A stretch of DNA of 36,520 nt from an uncultured Alistipes sp. (GTDB lineage: Bacteria > Bacteroidota > Bacteroidia > Bacteroidales > Rikenellaceae): positions 1 to 36,520 of the forward strand of contig CALBKP010000090.1 of NCBI GenBank assembly GCA_937895825.1, in the 5' to 3' direction. Positions 12,115 through 19,471 of the stretch are shown piece after piece. Under the pieces are notes generated by a model. The model was given only the letters and a program-made list of their open reading frames with translations. It did no database searches and was not told the DNA's origin. The position numbers and the translations under genes are program-made. The stretch's first letter is position 1. Each line of letters begins with the position of its first letter.

Positions 12115-13056
12115 CTATCTAAATAGGGCGATAAGTTTAGTTATCATCTGCGAAATAATCCATACGTCGGAGTTCCCGCGAATATTGGCACGACGCACTG
12201 CTTGTGCTAACCATGGATACTCCTTGTATAGGCCGAGGCCGTAGAATGTAGAGTACCAGCCTGCCTGAATGGCTATGTCGTCTAAGATGGATGCTACGGG
12301 GTTCTTCGCTGCGGGAATGTCGCGATACTTCTCGTATAGGTTGAGAAAGTTTACGGCATACTCACGCTTGCGCTTCTTGCGCTGATGTCCAGTGAGGGCA
12401 TTGGGATTGCCTTTACGGTAGTGGTAGACATCCTCGTCAAGGTAGGCGATGCTTTGAGCATAGCCAACGAGTTGGGTCGATACGTAGCAATCCTCCGCGT
12501 AGCCATACTTCGGTACGTAGATAGTATTCTCTTGGTATAGGGTGCGGCGCACACATTTGTTGCAGAGTGTACCAAACGAGCGGTGGTTGTACATATTACG
12601 CACATAGGCGGCTCGTTCGTTATTGCCATACTCGCGCTCTTTTTTCACGCTGGAGCGTGTGGGGTACTCCTTAACGTAGTTGAAGTAGACGATGTCGGCA
12701 TCGCACTCTTCGATCTTTCGTGCAATCTTTGCAATCGATCCCTCCGTGATCCAGTCGTCGGAGTCGACGTGGTAGATATAGTCGCCCGTGGCGTTGTCTA
12801 TACCCGTACGACGTGCAGCAGGGAGACCTCCGTTGGGCTTGTGTATAATTTTTATCTGTGGCTTTAGATGGGCATACTTACGCTCGATGAGCTCCTTGAG
12901 AAGCACAATCGAGCGATCCTTCGTACCGTCGTTTACGAAGATAAACTCAATGTGTGGGTACGACTGCGAGAGTAGCGATTCGGCACACTCAACAATGTAC
13001 GATTCAACACCATAGATAGGTGCAACAATGGATATGCGTATAGGTTTATTGCTCAT
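12115..13056 (-). CDS. Glycosyltransferase family 2
   Basis: 313 residues. RISIVAPIYGVESYIVECAESLLSQSY starts the GT-A fold. FVNDGTKDRS and HKPNGGLPAARRTGID bind the nucleotide sugar, and HVDSDDW carries the DxD metal-binding motif. It transfers a sugar to a growing surface glycan at the cytoplasmic face; donor and acceptor unknown. Last gene of a four-gene minus-strand operon (LicD, cytidylyltransferase fusion, SDR, this one), 11 bases after the SDR gene and ending at a shared terminator. Confidence 0.93.
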   Translation of the reverse strand: MSNKPIRISIVAPIYGVESYIVECAESLLSQSYPHIEFIFVNDGTKDRSIVLLKELIERKYAHLKPQIKIIHKPNGGLPAARRTGIDNATGDYIYHVDSDDWITEGSIAKIARKIEECDADIVYFNYVKEYPTRSSVKKEREYGNNERAAYVRNMYNHRSFGTLCNKCVRRTLYQENTIYVPKYGYAEDCYVSTQLVGYAQSIAYLDEDVYHYRKGNPNALTGHQRKKRKREYAVNFLNLYEKYRDIPAAKNPVASILDDIAIQAGWYSTFYGLGLYKEYPWLAQAVRRANIRGNSDVWIISQMITKLIALFR

Positions 13057-13067
13057 AGTGTTACTCT

Positions 13068-13802
13068 CTATTTAAATCTTCCGCTCTGGAGCTTGTATTC
13101 GTACGAGTGGCGACCCTCGGCGCGGAAGTCGGTGTGATATCGCTCAAGTACGTTACGGAATATCTCATCATATTGCGGGATGTAGAGGTCGTTCTGCGCA
13201 CGGAGGTTTGCGATAATCTCCTCGGCAAGCTTTGTGGTGACGCTTAGATCATTAGCACCATTATAGAAGGCCGTACCCTTTATCGAACCAGGCGATATGT
13301 TGAGTATGCGGTTATTGGTATCTGCCATCTCGAGCTCCACGTTCACGCTCTCGATAAATATCTTTAGTGCCGCCTTTGATGCTCCGTAGACGGCAAAGAG
13401 TGGCGAGGACATGAAACCAGCGATGCTGCCCATCACGCCGAGGTAGAATGGCTCAGACGAAAGTAGCCTCTGGTAGAAGTGGTGGATAATGCGGATGACG
13501 GCCGTGGTGTTTACACTAAAACTGTCGATGATATGTTGCTCGTCGATATCGGCAAAGTGTGCTAAACGGCCAAACCCCGCGGTGATCATCACGGTGTCAA
13601 CATTTGTAAAGCGGTCAAATAGCGAGAAGTCGCCGTTACGCAAGTCAAACTCATGTTGTTCGAACTTCTCGCACACGTACTCCTCGGCCATACGCGCACG
13701 GTCGACGATATGAATCTTTGTATACTCTGTATCGCGCGCCAAGAGTGTGGCGATAGCTAGACCAATACCGTTAGCGCCACCTACAACGAGTGCCTCTCTC
13801 AT
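13068..13802 (-). CDS. Short-chain dehydrogenase/reductase
   Basis: 244 residues. LVVGGANGIGLAIATLLA (residues 6-23) is the NAD(P)-binding GxxxGxG motif. FSVNTTAVIRIIHHFY holds the structural Asn. Ser126 (GSIAGF) with Tyr139 and Lys143 (YGASK) complete the catalytic set. NISPGSIKGTAF follows. Its start overlaps the end of the upstream cytidylyltransferase fusion by 4 bases (ATGA), implying translational coupling and joint action, probably in making the activated alcohol or sugar used by the LicD/TagF-like transferases. Substrate unknown. Confidence 0.92.
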   Translation of the reverse strand: MREALVVGGANGIGLAIATLLARDTEYTKIHIVDRARMAEEYVCEKFEQHEFDLRNGDFSLFDRFTNVDTVMITAGFGRLAHFADIDEQHIIDSFSVNTTAVIRIIHHFYQRLLSSEPFYLGVMGSIAGFMSSPLFAVYGASKAALKIFIESVNVELEMADTNNRILNISPGSIKGTAFYNGANDLSVTTKLAEEIIANLRAQNDLYIPQYDEIFRNVLERYHTDFRAEGRHSYEYKLQSGRFK

Positions 13803-15142
13803 AGCTTGAAGAAATTTTTGCGGTTATCGAATTGCTCCATGATGTGCGCCATGGCTATACTCTGTGTGGGCGTTAAGCGTGCCGACGAGCGATGGTTTAT
13901 GATGCACGATACAAACTCTTGAATCTCATATCTCAAACCAGGCTCATCCCACTTATAGAAATACTTCTTGTTGCGATTCTGATCCTCGTACCTGAGCTCG
14001 AAGTAGTCGGTCTTCCACCATGGCGAGGGTACGTATGCATAGCCCTGCGTGCCCGAGATTACAAGGTTACCCTCGGTCTTTACGCCGAGACCCAACTGGA
14101 ACGATGCTACGGCACTCGGATAGCGCATGATGCCGCGTGTATAGACATCCACACCATTTGAGTTCATACGGCTATAAAGGTTTATATTCTCATACTCTGT
14201 GCCGAGGAGCTTGATGATAGGCAGTAGTGGGTACGATCCCATCTCGTGCATCGAGCCACCAGCCTCGTTGGGGTCGAGCTCACGGCGTAGCTTATCCTCG
14301 CCCCAGAGTTTCGACTCCGAGGCATCAATACCCACAACATCACCGATAAGGCCACTCTTGATAAGCGTAATGAGGTGGTTAAAGGCGGGGCAATATGCCG
14401 TCTTGTTAGCCTCCAAGAGTACCAAGCCTTGCTCTTCGGCCAACGCGTAGAGCTCTTCAGCCTCGCGGCCGTTGAGCACCATAGGTGTCTCGCACAATAC
14501 GTGACGGCCATGCTCCAAGGCATACTTCGCCTGTGCGTAGTGGGCGAGGTGGGGAGTAGCGATGTATATGGCATCTGACCTCTCGACTAACTCTTCGAAG
14601 CTGTGGCATATCATCGTCTTATCGTCGGTTAACCTCTCAGCTGCCTCACGGTTTATATCGTAGAGGCCGCTAAGATGTGCTGCATCAACCTTGGGTATCT
14701 CGCTGAGAAATCGTGTGGCGATACGTCCGCAACCTACAACGCCTATGTTGATGATAACCTCGCTCTCGGCGCGTAGCATCGTCGACGAAACACCCTCGGT
14801 ACGTGGTAGGTAGACAACCTCGCAATACTCGTTCAGATAGTCAAACTTGCCCTCCCAGTCCGAGCCGATAGCGAAGATGTCGACATCGTAACGCTGGATG
14901 TCATCGATCTTCTGACCAACGTAGTCCTCTATAATGATCTTGTCAGCGATGCCCGTGGTGCGTATTGCCTCGACGCGCTCCAGAACATTATCCCTTACGT
15001 TTAGCTTGCCGCGTTCGCGGTCGAAGCTATCGTTCGTAACACCAACGATAAGGTAGTCGCCAAGAGCCTTTGCTCTGCGTAGAAGGTTTAGATGACCCTC
15101 ATGTAGCAGGTCGTATGTTCCGTATGTTATAACCTTTTTCAT
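13799..15142 (-). CDS. Fusion of TagD-like cytidylyltransferase and Gfo/Idh/MocA oxidoreductase
   Basis: 447 residues. Residues 1-125 are a glycerol-3-phosphate cytidylyltransferase-type domain: TYGTYDLLHEGHLNLLRRAK has the HxGH nucleotide site, and RTEGVSSTML is the RTxGxSTT motif. Residues 131-447 are a Gfo/Idh/MocA oxidoreductase with Rossmann motif GVVGCGRIATRF. In its usual EKP motif the lysine is replaced: CETPMVL (Glu218-Thr219-Pro220). The fusion suggests one protein both makes or modifies a polyol/sugar phosphate and activates it as a CDP derivative for the neighbouring transferases. LicD lies 6 bases upstream; the SDR overlaps downstream. The product (CDP-glycerol or another CDP-polyol) is not determined. 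Confidence 0.9.
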   Translation of the reverse strand: MKKVITYGTYDLLHEGHLNLLRRAKALGDYLIVGVTNDSFDRERGKLNVRDNVLERVEAIRTTGIADKIIIEDYVGQKIDDIQRYDVDIFAIGSDWEGKFDYLNEYCEVVYLPRTEGVSSTMLRAESEVIINIGVVGCGRIATRFLSEIPKVDAAHLSGLYDINREAAERLTDDKTMICHSFEELVERSDAIYIATPHLAHYAQAKYALEHGRHVLCETPMVLNGREAEELYALAEEQGLVLLEANKTAYCPAFNHLITLIKSGLIGDVVGIDASESKLWGEDKLRRELDPNEAGGSMHEMGSYPLLPIIKLLGTEYENINLYSRMNSNGVDVYTRGIMRYPSAVASFQLGLGVKTEGNLVISGTQGYAYVPSPWWKTDYFELRYEDQNRNKKYFYKWDEPGLRYEIQEFVSCIINHRSSARLTPTQSIAMAHIMEQFDNRKNFFKL

Positions 15143-15148
15143 GCTTAT

Positions 15149-15991
15149 CTAATCATTGCCGTAAATCTCTTCGCGGTACTCGCGACAGTGTATACACCGC
15201 TGTATTACTTCATCCGAGGGTATCTGTCGCCAGTTGCCGTAAACGTTTGTAAGGTAGGCATCTATATCCTTAGGTATAGGAAACACCACGCCCTCGAATG
15301 CCGTGGTCGTAAGCGGCAGGGTATCCTTCATGTAGAAGGTATGCTTTGCCCAGCCCGTGCCCAACATATAGTGATACTCACCCTTAGGATTGATACGGCC
15401 TATGAGCCAAAGTAGTGGGTTAAGTATGCCAAGACATAACCCCTCGATAAGGCGTATCAACGGCCTGCGTATCCATCCGCAACGGATATATGAGGTGAGG
15501 TGTTGTAGGTTGTTGTACGTGACCGATGCTATGCGTGCAGCGAGATAATTGGTCTTCTCAATGGCAAAGATATCGAGACCCACACCCGCCCAGCGGTAGT
15601 AGTCGTAGCGACGACTGGTGACGCGCATGCGCCCCTCGCGCTTACGAAACTTACCGAAGATATTAACGTACTCCACATCACTCTCCAATGTGTGGAATAC
15701 GAACTCCTTGCTGTTAAGTTTGAGAAGTATGCGTTTGAGTCGCTTGTAGTCGCGCTTAAGTAGCACTATGTCAACATCATCATCCCACGGAATAAATCCC
15801 TTGTGGCGAGCAGCACCAAGTAGTGTGCCAGAGCTTAGCCACCAAGGAATGTCGTGTTTCTTACATATATCGGCCACCACCTCCATCATCTTGAGGAGCT
15901 CCATCTGGTCATGTCTCAGTAGCGATCCGTCGGGGTTGTACTTTTCGCGTAGCTGTTGCGCCTCTGCCTCAGTCAGCCTATTTTGGGTCAT
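15149..15991 (-). CDS. LicD family phosphotransferase
   Basis: 280 residues. DIPWWLSSGTLLGAARHKGF followed by IPWDDDVDIVLLKRDYKRL is the complete LicD signature with its metal-binding aspartates (nucleotidyltransferase-like fold). LicD proteins move a phospho-alcohol such as phosphocholine from a CDP derivative onto cell-surface glycans. Here the CDP donor could come from the neighbouring cytidylyltransferase fusion. I chose the ATG at 15991: the frame is open to a TTG at 16015, but that TTG lies in the -7 box (plus 16013-16020). First gene of the minus-strand operon. Confidence 0.92.
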   Translation of the reverse strand: MTQNRLTEAEAQQLREKYNPDGSLLRHDQMELLKMMEVVADICKKHDIPWWLSSGTLLGAARHKGFIPWDDDVDIVLLKRDYKRLKRILLKLNSKEFVFHTLESDVEYVNIFGKFRKREGRMRVTSRRYDYYRWAGVGLDIFAIEKTNYLAARIASVTYNNLQHLTSYIRCGWIRRPLIRLIEGLCLGILNPLLWLIGRINPKGEYHYMLGTGWAKHTFYMKDTLPLTTTAFEGVVFPIPKDIDAYLTNVYGNWRQIPSDEVIQRCIHCREYREEIYGND

Positions 15992-16012
15992 CGTTCTTTT
16001 GTTTAAATTAGG

Positions 16013-16020
16013 CAAATTTA
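16013..16020 (-). promoter_or_regulatory. -7 box of the LicD operon
   Basis: TAAATTTG on the minus strand, about 20 bases before the ATG at 15991. No clear -33 TTTG is seen; the region is T-rich. It faces the divergent promoter at 16052-16059. Confidence 0.5.
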
Positions 16021-16051
16021 TAAAATATTTTTTAAAAAACGGATAAATAGC

Positions 16052-16059
16052 TATCTTTG
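16052..16059 (+). promoter_or_regulatory. -7 box of the CDP-glycerol glycerophosphotransferase-like gene
   Basis: TATCTTTG, 27 bases before the ATG at 16087; the -33 region is only T-rich. A frame open to the TTG at 16057 would start inside this box, so the ATG is preferred. Confidence 0.6.
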
Positions 16060-16086
16060 TATATTATTAGAGTAACTTTTAGAGCA

Positions 16087-17280
16087 ATGGGGCGTTTTGG
16101 AGAGAAGGTGGCCTATGGCCTAAACTATGTAACTAAGAGCCTTGGCAACCTCCTTGCATGGGGTGTACGTCGTATGACGAAGGTTAAGCCTCGAAGGGTT
16201 GTGTGCTGGGCATACAACTTCAAGCAGTATGGCTGTAACCCGCGCTATCTAACAGAATATCTGCTTGAGAACTGCCCCGACTTCGAAGTATGCTGGGTGT
16301 TCCGCTCGGGTGTCGACACCTCGCAGGTAGACCAACGTGTTAAGGTTGTACGCTTTCGTACGTGGGAGTATCTGAAGATGATGGCAACGGCCGAGTTTCT
16401 TGTTACAAACTCGCGTACAAATCCATACCTAATATATTGGCATAAACGCCCCGAGCAGAAGTATCTGATGTTGTGGCACGGAGGCGTAGCGCTGAAGAAG
16501 ATTGAGCGTGACGTAGAGGATAAGCTCGGCTATGGTTATGTGCGTAAGGCGCAGATAGACTCTCGTGTGGCTGATCTTATGATTTCGGGTTGTAATATGC
16601 ACACGGAGCTTATACGCAACGCCTTTTGGTATGATGGCGAAGTACTTGAGCGAGGTATTCCGCGTAACGATATATTCTTCGATAAGGAGCGTCATGCTGA
16701 GTTTCGTCGTCGTGTTGAGGCCACTTACGGATTAAATCCTGGTAGCCGTATCGTGCTTTATGCCCCGACGTTTCGTCGTAGTATGAGTATTGAGCCATAT
16801 CGCATCGACTGGTCGCGTATGATTGCAGCTCTTAGGCGACTATATGCCACGGAGCATGTGAGTGTCATCGTGCGCATGCATCCCAATCTTATTGGTAAGG
16901 TGGATACTACGACGCTGGTAGCCTACGAGGGTGTTGTCGATGGCACACGCTACCATGACATGCAAGAGCTACTGACGGTGGCAGATATGCTTATCACGGA
17001 TTACTCAAGCTCAATGTTCGACTTTACGATGCAGGGTCGCCCATGTCTGTTGTATGCTACCGACGTGGCACAGTACGATCGTGGCTACTACTTCGACTTT
17101 AGAGATTTACCATATCCATTGGCTGAGACCGAGGATGAGCTTGTAGCCCTTGTTGAAAATTTCGATATGGAGGGCTATGCTGCAAGGCTCAATGACTTTT
17201 TTGCTCACCGCGTTGGTCTAAAGGAGGAGGGGCATGCCGCCCAAGCGCTGGCCGAGTGGATGGCTCGGAGAGCGATGTAA
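16087..17280 (+). CDS. CDP-glycerol glycerophosphotransferase family protein (TagF/TagB-like)
   Basis: 397 residues. The family polymerises or adds glycerol-phosphate (or a similar polyol phosphate) from a CDP donor. LMLWHGGVALKKIERDV has the conserved active-site histidine region. ISGCNMHTELIRNAFWY, ERGIPRNDIFF, VLYAPTFRRS, VIVRMHPN and LITDYSSSMFDF are the standard C-terminal blocks, including the second catalytic histidine in MHPN. No signal peptide; peripheral at the inner membrane. Teichoic-acid-type enzymes are unusual in Bacteroidota and here suggest a phosphopolyol on a capsule or LPS-like glycan. Divergent from LicD, with a terminator after it. Confidence 0.92.
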   Translation: MGRFGEKVAYGLNYVTKSLGNLLAWGVRRMTKVKPRRVVCWAYNFKQYGCNPRYLTEYLLENCPDFEVCWVFRSGVDTSQVDQRVKVVRFRTWEYLKMMATAEFLVTNSRTNPYLIYWHKRPEQKYLMLWHGGVALKKIERDVEDKLGYGYVRKAQIDSRVADLMISGCNMHTELIRNAFWYDGEVLERGIPRNDIFFDKERHAEFRRRVEATYGLNPGSRIVLYAPTFRRSMSIEPYRIDWSRMIAALRRLYATEHVSVIVRMHPNLIGKVDTTTLVAYEGVVDGTRYHDMQELLTVADMLITDYSSSMFDFTMQGRPCLLYATDVAQYDRGYYFDFRDLPYPLAETEDELVALVENFDMEGYAARLNDFFAHRVGLKEEGHAAQALAEWMARRAM

Positions 17281-17297
17281 TATAGACACTATATGTA

Positions 17298-17334
17298 ATA
17301 AAAGATGCTACCCCACAGAGGTAGCATCTTTCGT
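17298..17334. terminator. Bidirectional terminator between TagF-like gene and prs
   Basis: AAAGATGCTACC (17301-17312) pairs perfectly with GGTAGCATCTTT (17320-17331), 12 pairs with a 7-base loop, serving two convergent genes. Confidence 0.9.
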
Positions 17335-17352
17335 TTATAACTCATGTCGTGA

Positions 17353-18294
17353 TTAACGATAGAATATCGACGAGATAGATTTGTAGTTGTGAACGCGCTC
17401 AATGACATCAGCAAAGATGGGAGCTACGCTCAAAACGGTGAACTTGTGAAGATCCTCACCCTCCTTCAATGGAATGGTGTCGGTGGTGATAACCTCCTGG
17501 ATAGCACTCTCGTTGATGCGGTCGTATGCCTTGCCCGAAAGTACGGGGTGTGTAACGGCAGCACGCACGCTCTTAGCACCACGGTCCATGAGCATATTAG
17601 CAGCCATACAGATAGTGCCAGCCGTGTCGATCATATCGTCAACGATGATGACATTACGGCCCTCAACCTCACCGATGGCGGTCATCGAGCCAACGACGTT
17701 AGCCTTAGCACGCTCCTTGTGCGAGATGATGATAGGTGCCTGGAAGTGCTTAGCATACGACGAAGCGCGCTTAGCACCGCCCATATCGGGTGAAGCGATC
17801 GAGAGGTCGGGAATCTGCAACTTCTGGATGTAGGGTACAAAGATACCCGATGCGTAGAGCGCATCCATAGGAAGGTCGAAGAAGCCCTGAATCTGATCGG
17901 CGTGGAGATCCATGGTCATCACGCGCTGAACGCCAGCTGCGATAAGCATGTTGGCAACCAGGCGTGCAGTGATAGGTACACGTGGACGATCCTTACGATC
18001 CTGACGTGCCCAGCCGAAGTAGGGGATAACGGCAATAACCTGGTGAGCTGAAGCACGACGTGCAGCATCGGCCATCATGAGCAACTCCATCAGATTATCC
18101 GAAGGTGGGAAGGTTGATTGAATGATAAACACGGTACAGCCACGAATAGACTCGTGGAAGCAGGGCTGGAACTCGCCGTCGCTGAACTGCAAAACGTCAG
18201 AGTCTCCAAGCTTAATGCCATACTCGGCGGCAATCTTCTCGGCAAGATAACGTGAACCTCGGCCAGCGAAGAATTTGATTTTGTGGATCGCCAT
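17353..18294 (-). CDS. prs: Ribose-phosphate pyrophosphokinase
   Basis: 313 residues. Makes PRPP from ribose-5-phosphate and ATP for nucleotide, His, Trp and NAD synthesis. FAGRGSRYLAEKIA and GDSDVLQFSDGEFQPCFHES are the N-terminal domain. PYFGWARQDRKDRPRVPI is the flexible ATP loop. DLHADQIQGFFDLPMDAL is the family signature, and NVIIVDDMIDTAGTI is the PRPP-binding loop. The ATG at 18294 gives the normal N-terminus (MAIHKIKFF); the frame extends further but past the promoter. Single-gene unit. Confidence 0.97.
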   Translation of the reverse strand: MAIHKIKFFAGRGSRYLAEKIAAEYGIKLGDSDVLQFSDGEFQPCFHESIRGCTVFIIQSTFPPSDNLMELLMMADAARRASAHQVIAVIPYFGWARQDRKDRPRVPITARLVANMLIAAGVQRVMTMDLHADQIQGFFDLPMDALYASGIFVPYIQKLQIPDLSIASPDMGGAKRASSYAKHFQAPIIISHKERAKANVVGSMTAIGEVEGRNVIIVDDMIDTAGTICMAANMLMDRGAKSVRAAVTHPVLSGKAYDRINESAIQEVITTDTIPLKEGEDLHKFTVLSVAPIFADVIERVHNYKSISSIFYR

Positions 18295-18328
18295 AATATA
18301 ATTTAAGTAAGGTTGGTTAACTTTTATA

Positions 18329-18359
18329 CAAAAGTAAGGCAAATAAGCCGAATAAACAA
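18329..18359 (-). promoter_or_regulatory. prs promoter
   Basis: Minus-strand TTG (plus 18357-18359), a 20-base spacer and TACTTTTG (plus 18329-18336), about 35 bases before the prs ATG. Confidence 0.65.
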
Positions 18360-18378
18360 CTTTTTTGCCCTAAATTTA

Positions 18379-18978
18379 TCAATAATTTGTAAGTGCCTCG
18401 TCAATAAAGGCGAGTATCTCCTCGCGGCCTGTACCTTTCTCACTCGATGAGATGAACATTGGCGGTAGCTCCTCCCACTGTTCTGCAAGTGTGCGCTTAT
18501 AGGTTGAGATACTGCGGTTGAGTTGTGCCTGCGAGAGCTTGTCGGCTTTCGTGAAGATGATGCCGAAGGGTATGCCGTTTTGACCGAGGAGCTCGATGAA
18601 GTTGAGGTCGATCCTCTGAGGCTCGAGGCGTGAGTCTACAAGCACGAAGAGGAAGTGCATCTTCTCGCACTTCAATACATAATCGGTTATGATCTTTGAA
18701 AACTCGCCACGGGCTGTCTTTGACACGCGAGCGTAGCCATAGCCTGGCAGGTCGACAAGATACCAGCTATCGTTTATGAGGAAGTGGTTGATAAGTTTTG
18801 TCTTGCCAGGTGTGCCTGAGACCTTAGCTAAGCCCTTAATGCCCGTGAGCATGTTCACTAATGATGACTTGCCGACGTTGCTTCGTCCGATAAAGGCTAT
18901 ATCCTTGAGGTCATCTTTTGGTACTTGAGATATGCGCTCCGAGCTGCATTTAAACTTTGCTTTTATGGTAATGGCCAT
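18379..18978 (-). CDS. ysxC: Ribosome biogenesis GTP-binding protein YsxC/EngB
   Basis: 199 residues, normal length. GTPase needed for assembly of the large ribosomal subunit. GRSNVGKSSLVN is the G1 P-loop, GTPGKT includes the G2 threonine, DLPGYGYA is G3, TKADK is G4 and SSSEKGTG is the G5 region. Starts at ATG 18978 (MAITIKAKFKCSSERISQVP). It lies upstream of prs on the same strand, but prs has its own promoter. Confidence 0.96.
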   Translation of the reverse strand: MAITIKAKFKCSSERISQVPKDDLKDIAFIGRSNVGKSSLVNMLTGIKGLAKVSGTPGKTKLINHFLINDSWYLVDLPGYGYARVSKTARGEFSKIITDYVLKCEKMHFLFVLVDSRLEPQRIDLNFIELLGQNGIPFGIIFTKADKLSQAQLNRSISTYKRTLAEQWEELPPMFISSSEKGTGREEILAFIDEALTNY

Positions 18979-19002
18979 CTAATTCATTGTTTTATTTCAA
19001 GG

Positions 19003-19039
19003 CAAAGATACGAAAAAAAAGAAAAATTCCCTACATTTG
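19003..19039. promoter_or_regulatory. Divergent promoters for ysxC (minus) and the pyrophosphohydrolase gene (plus)
   Basis: TATCTTTG on the minus strand (plus 19003-19010) serves ysxC, and TACATTTG on the plus strand (19032-19039) serves the gene at 19070. The -7 boxes are about 20 bases apart, so the two promoters overlap and share upstream sequence. Confidence 0.6.
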
Positions 19040-19069
19040 TAGCATCGAAAATGTTAAAACACAAAAAAT

Positions 19070-19468
19070 ATGAAAAAAGAGTGGAATGATGTTCGTGAAT
19101 TTCACGAGAAGTTTGGCCATCCTGTGGCTCAGGAGCCGAAGATGATGGATAAGAAGCGTGCGTTGTCGCGCGCTAAGTGGATGCAAGAGGAGGTTGCTGA
19201 GTTTCTCGTTGCTGACGACATCTACGAGCAGGCTGACGCAATGATTGATCTTATGTACTTTGCACTTGGTACGATGGTGGAGATGGGCTTGGAGGCTGAT
19301 GAGCTCTTTGATATTGTGCAGCAGGCAAATATGGCTAAGTTATGGCCCGATGGTAAGCCCCACTATAACCCTAAGGATGGCAAGGTTATCAAGCCCGAGG
19401 GCTGGGAGGATCCAGCACCTAAGATTAAGGCATATATCGACTCCGTCATAGCATCTAAAAAGAGATAA
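19070..19468 (+). CDS. MazG/PRA-PH-like nucleoside triphosphate pyrophosphohydrolase
   Basis: 132 residues, all-alpha. MQEEVAEFLVADDIYEQADAMIDLMYFALGTMVEMG resembles the metal-binding core (EExxE ... DAxxD) of the phosphoribosyl-ATP pyrophosphohydrolase/MazG superfamily. The C-terminal KLWPDGKPHYNPKDGKVIKPEGWEDP is a conserved tail in stand-alone family members. It probably hydrolyses a nucleotide triphosphate to monophosphate; substrate unknown and a housecleaning role is likely. The 773-residue lipoprotein gene starts 3 bases after its stop, an odd pairing for one transcript. Confidence 0.8.
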   Translation: MKKEWNDVREFHEKFGHPVAQEPKMMDKKRALSRAKWMQEEVAEFLVADDIYEQADAMIDLMYFALGTMVEMGLEADELFDIVQQANMAKLWPDGKPHYNPKDGKVIKPEGWEDPAPKIKAYIDSVIASKKR

Positions 19469-19471
19469 GAG

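Noticed and set aside
16013..16059. TTG starts at 16015 (LicD) and 16057 (TagF-like)
   Set aside because: Both TTG codons lie within TAnnTTTG -7 boxes, so they cannot be translated from those promoters; downstream ATGs fit the families.
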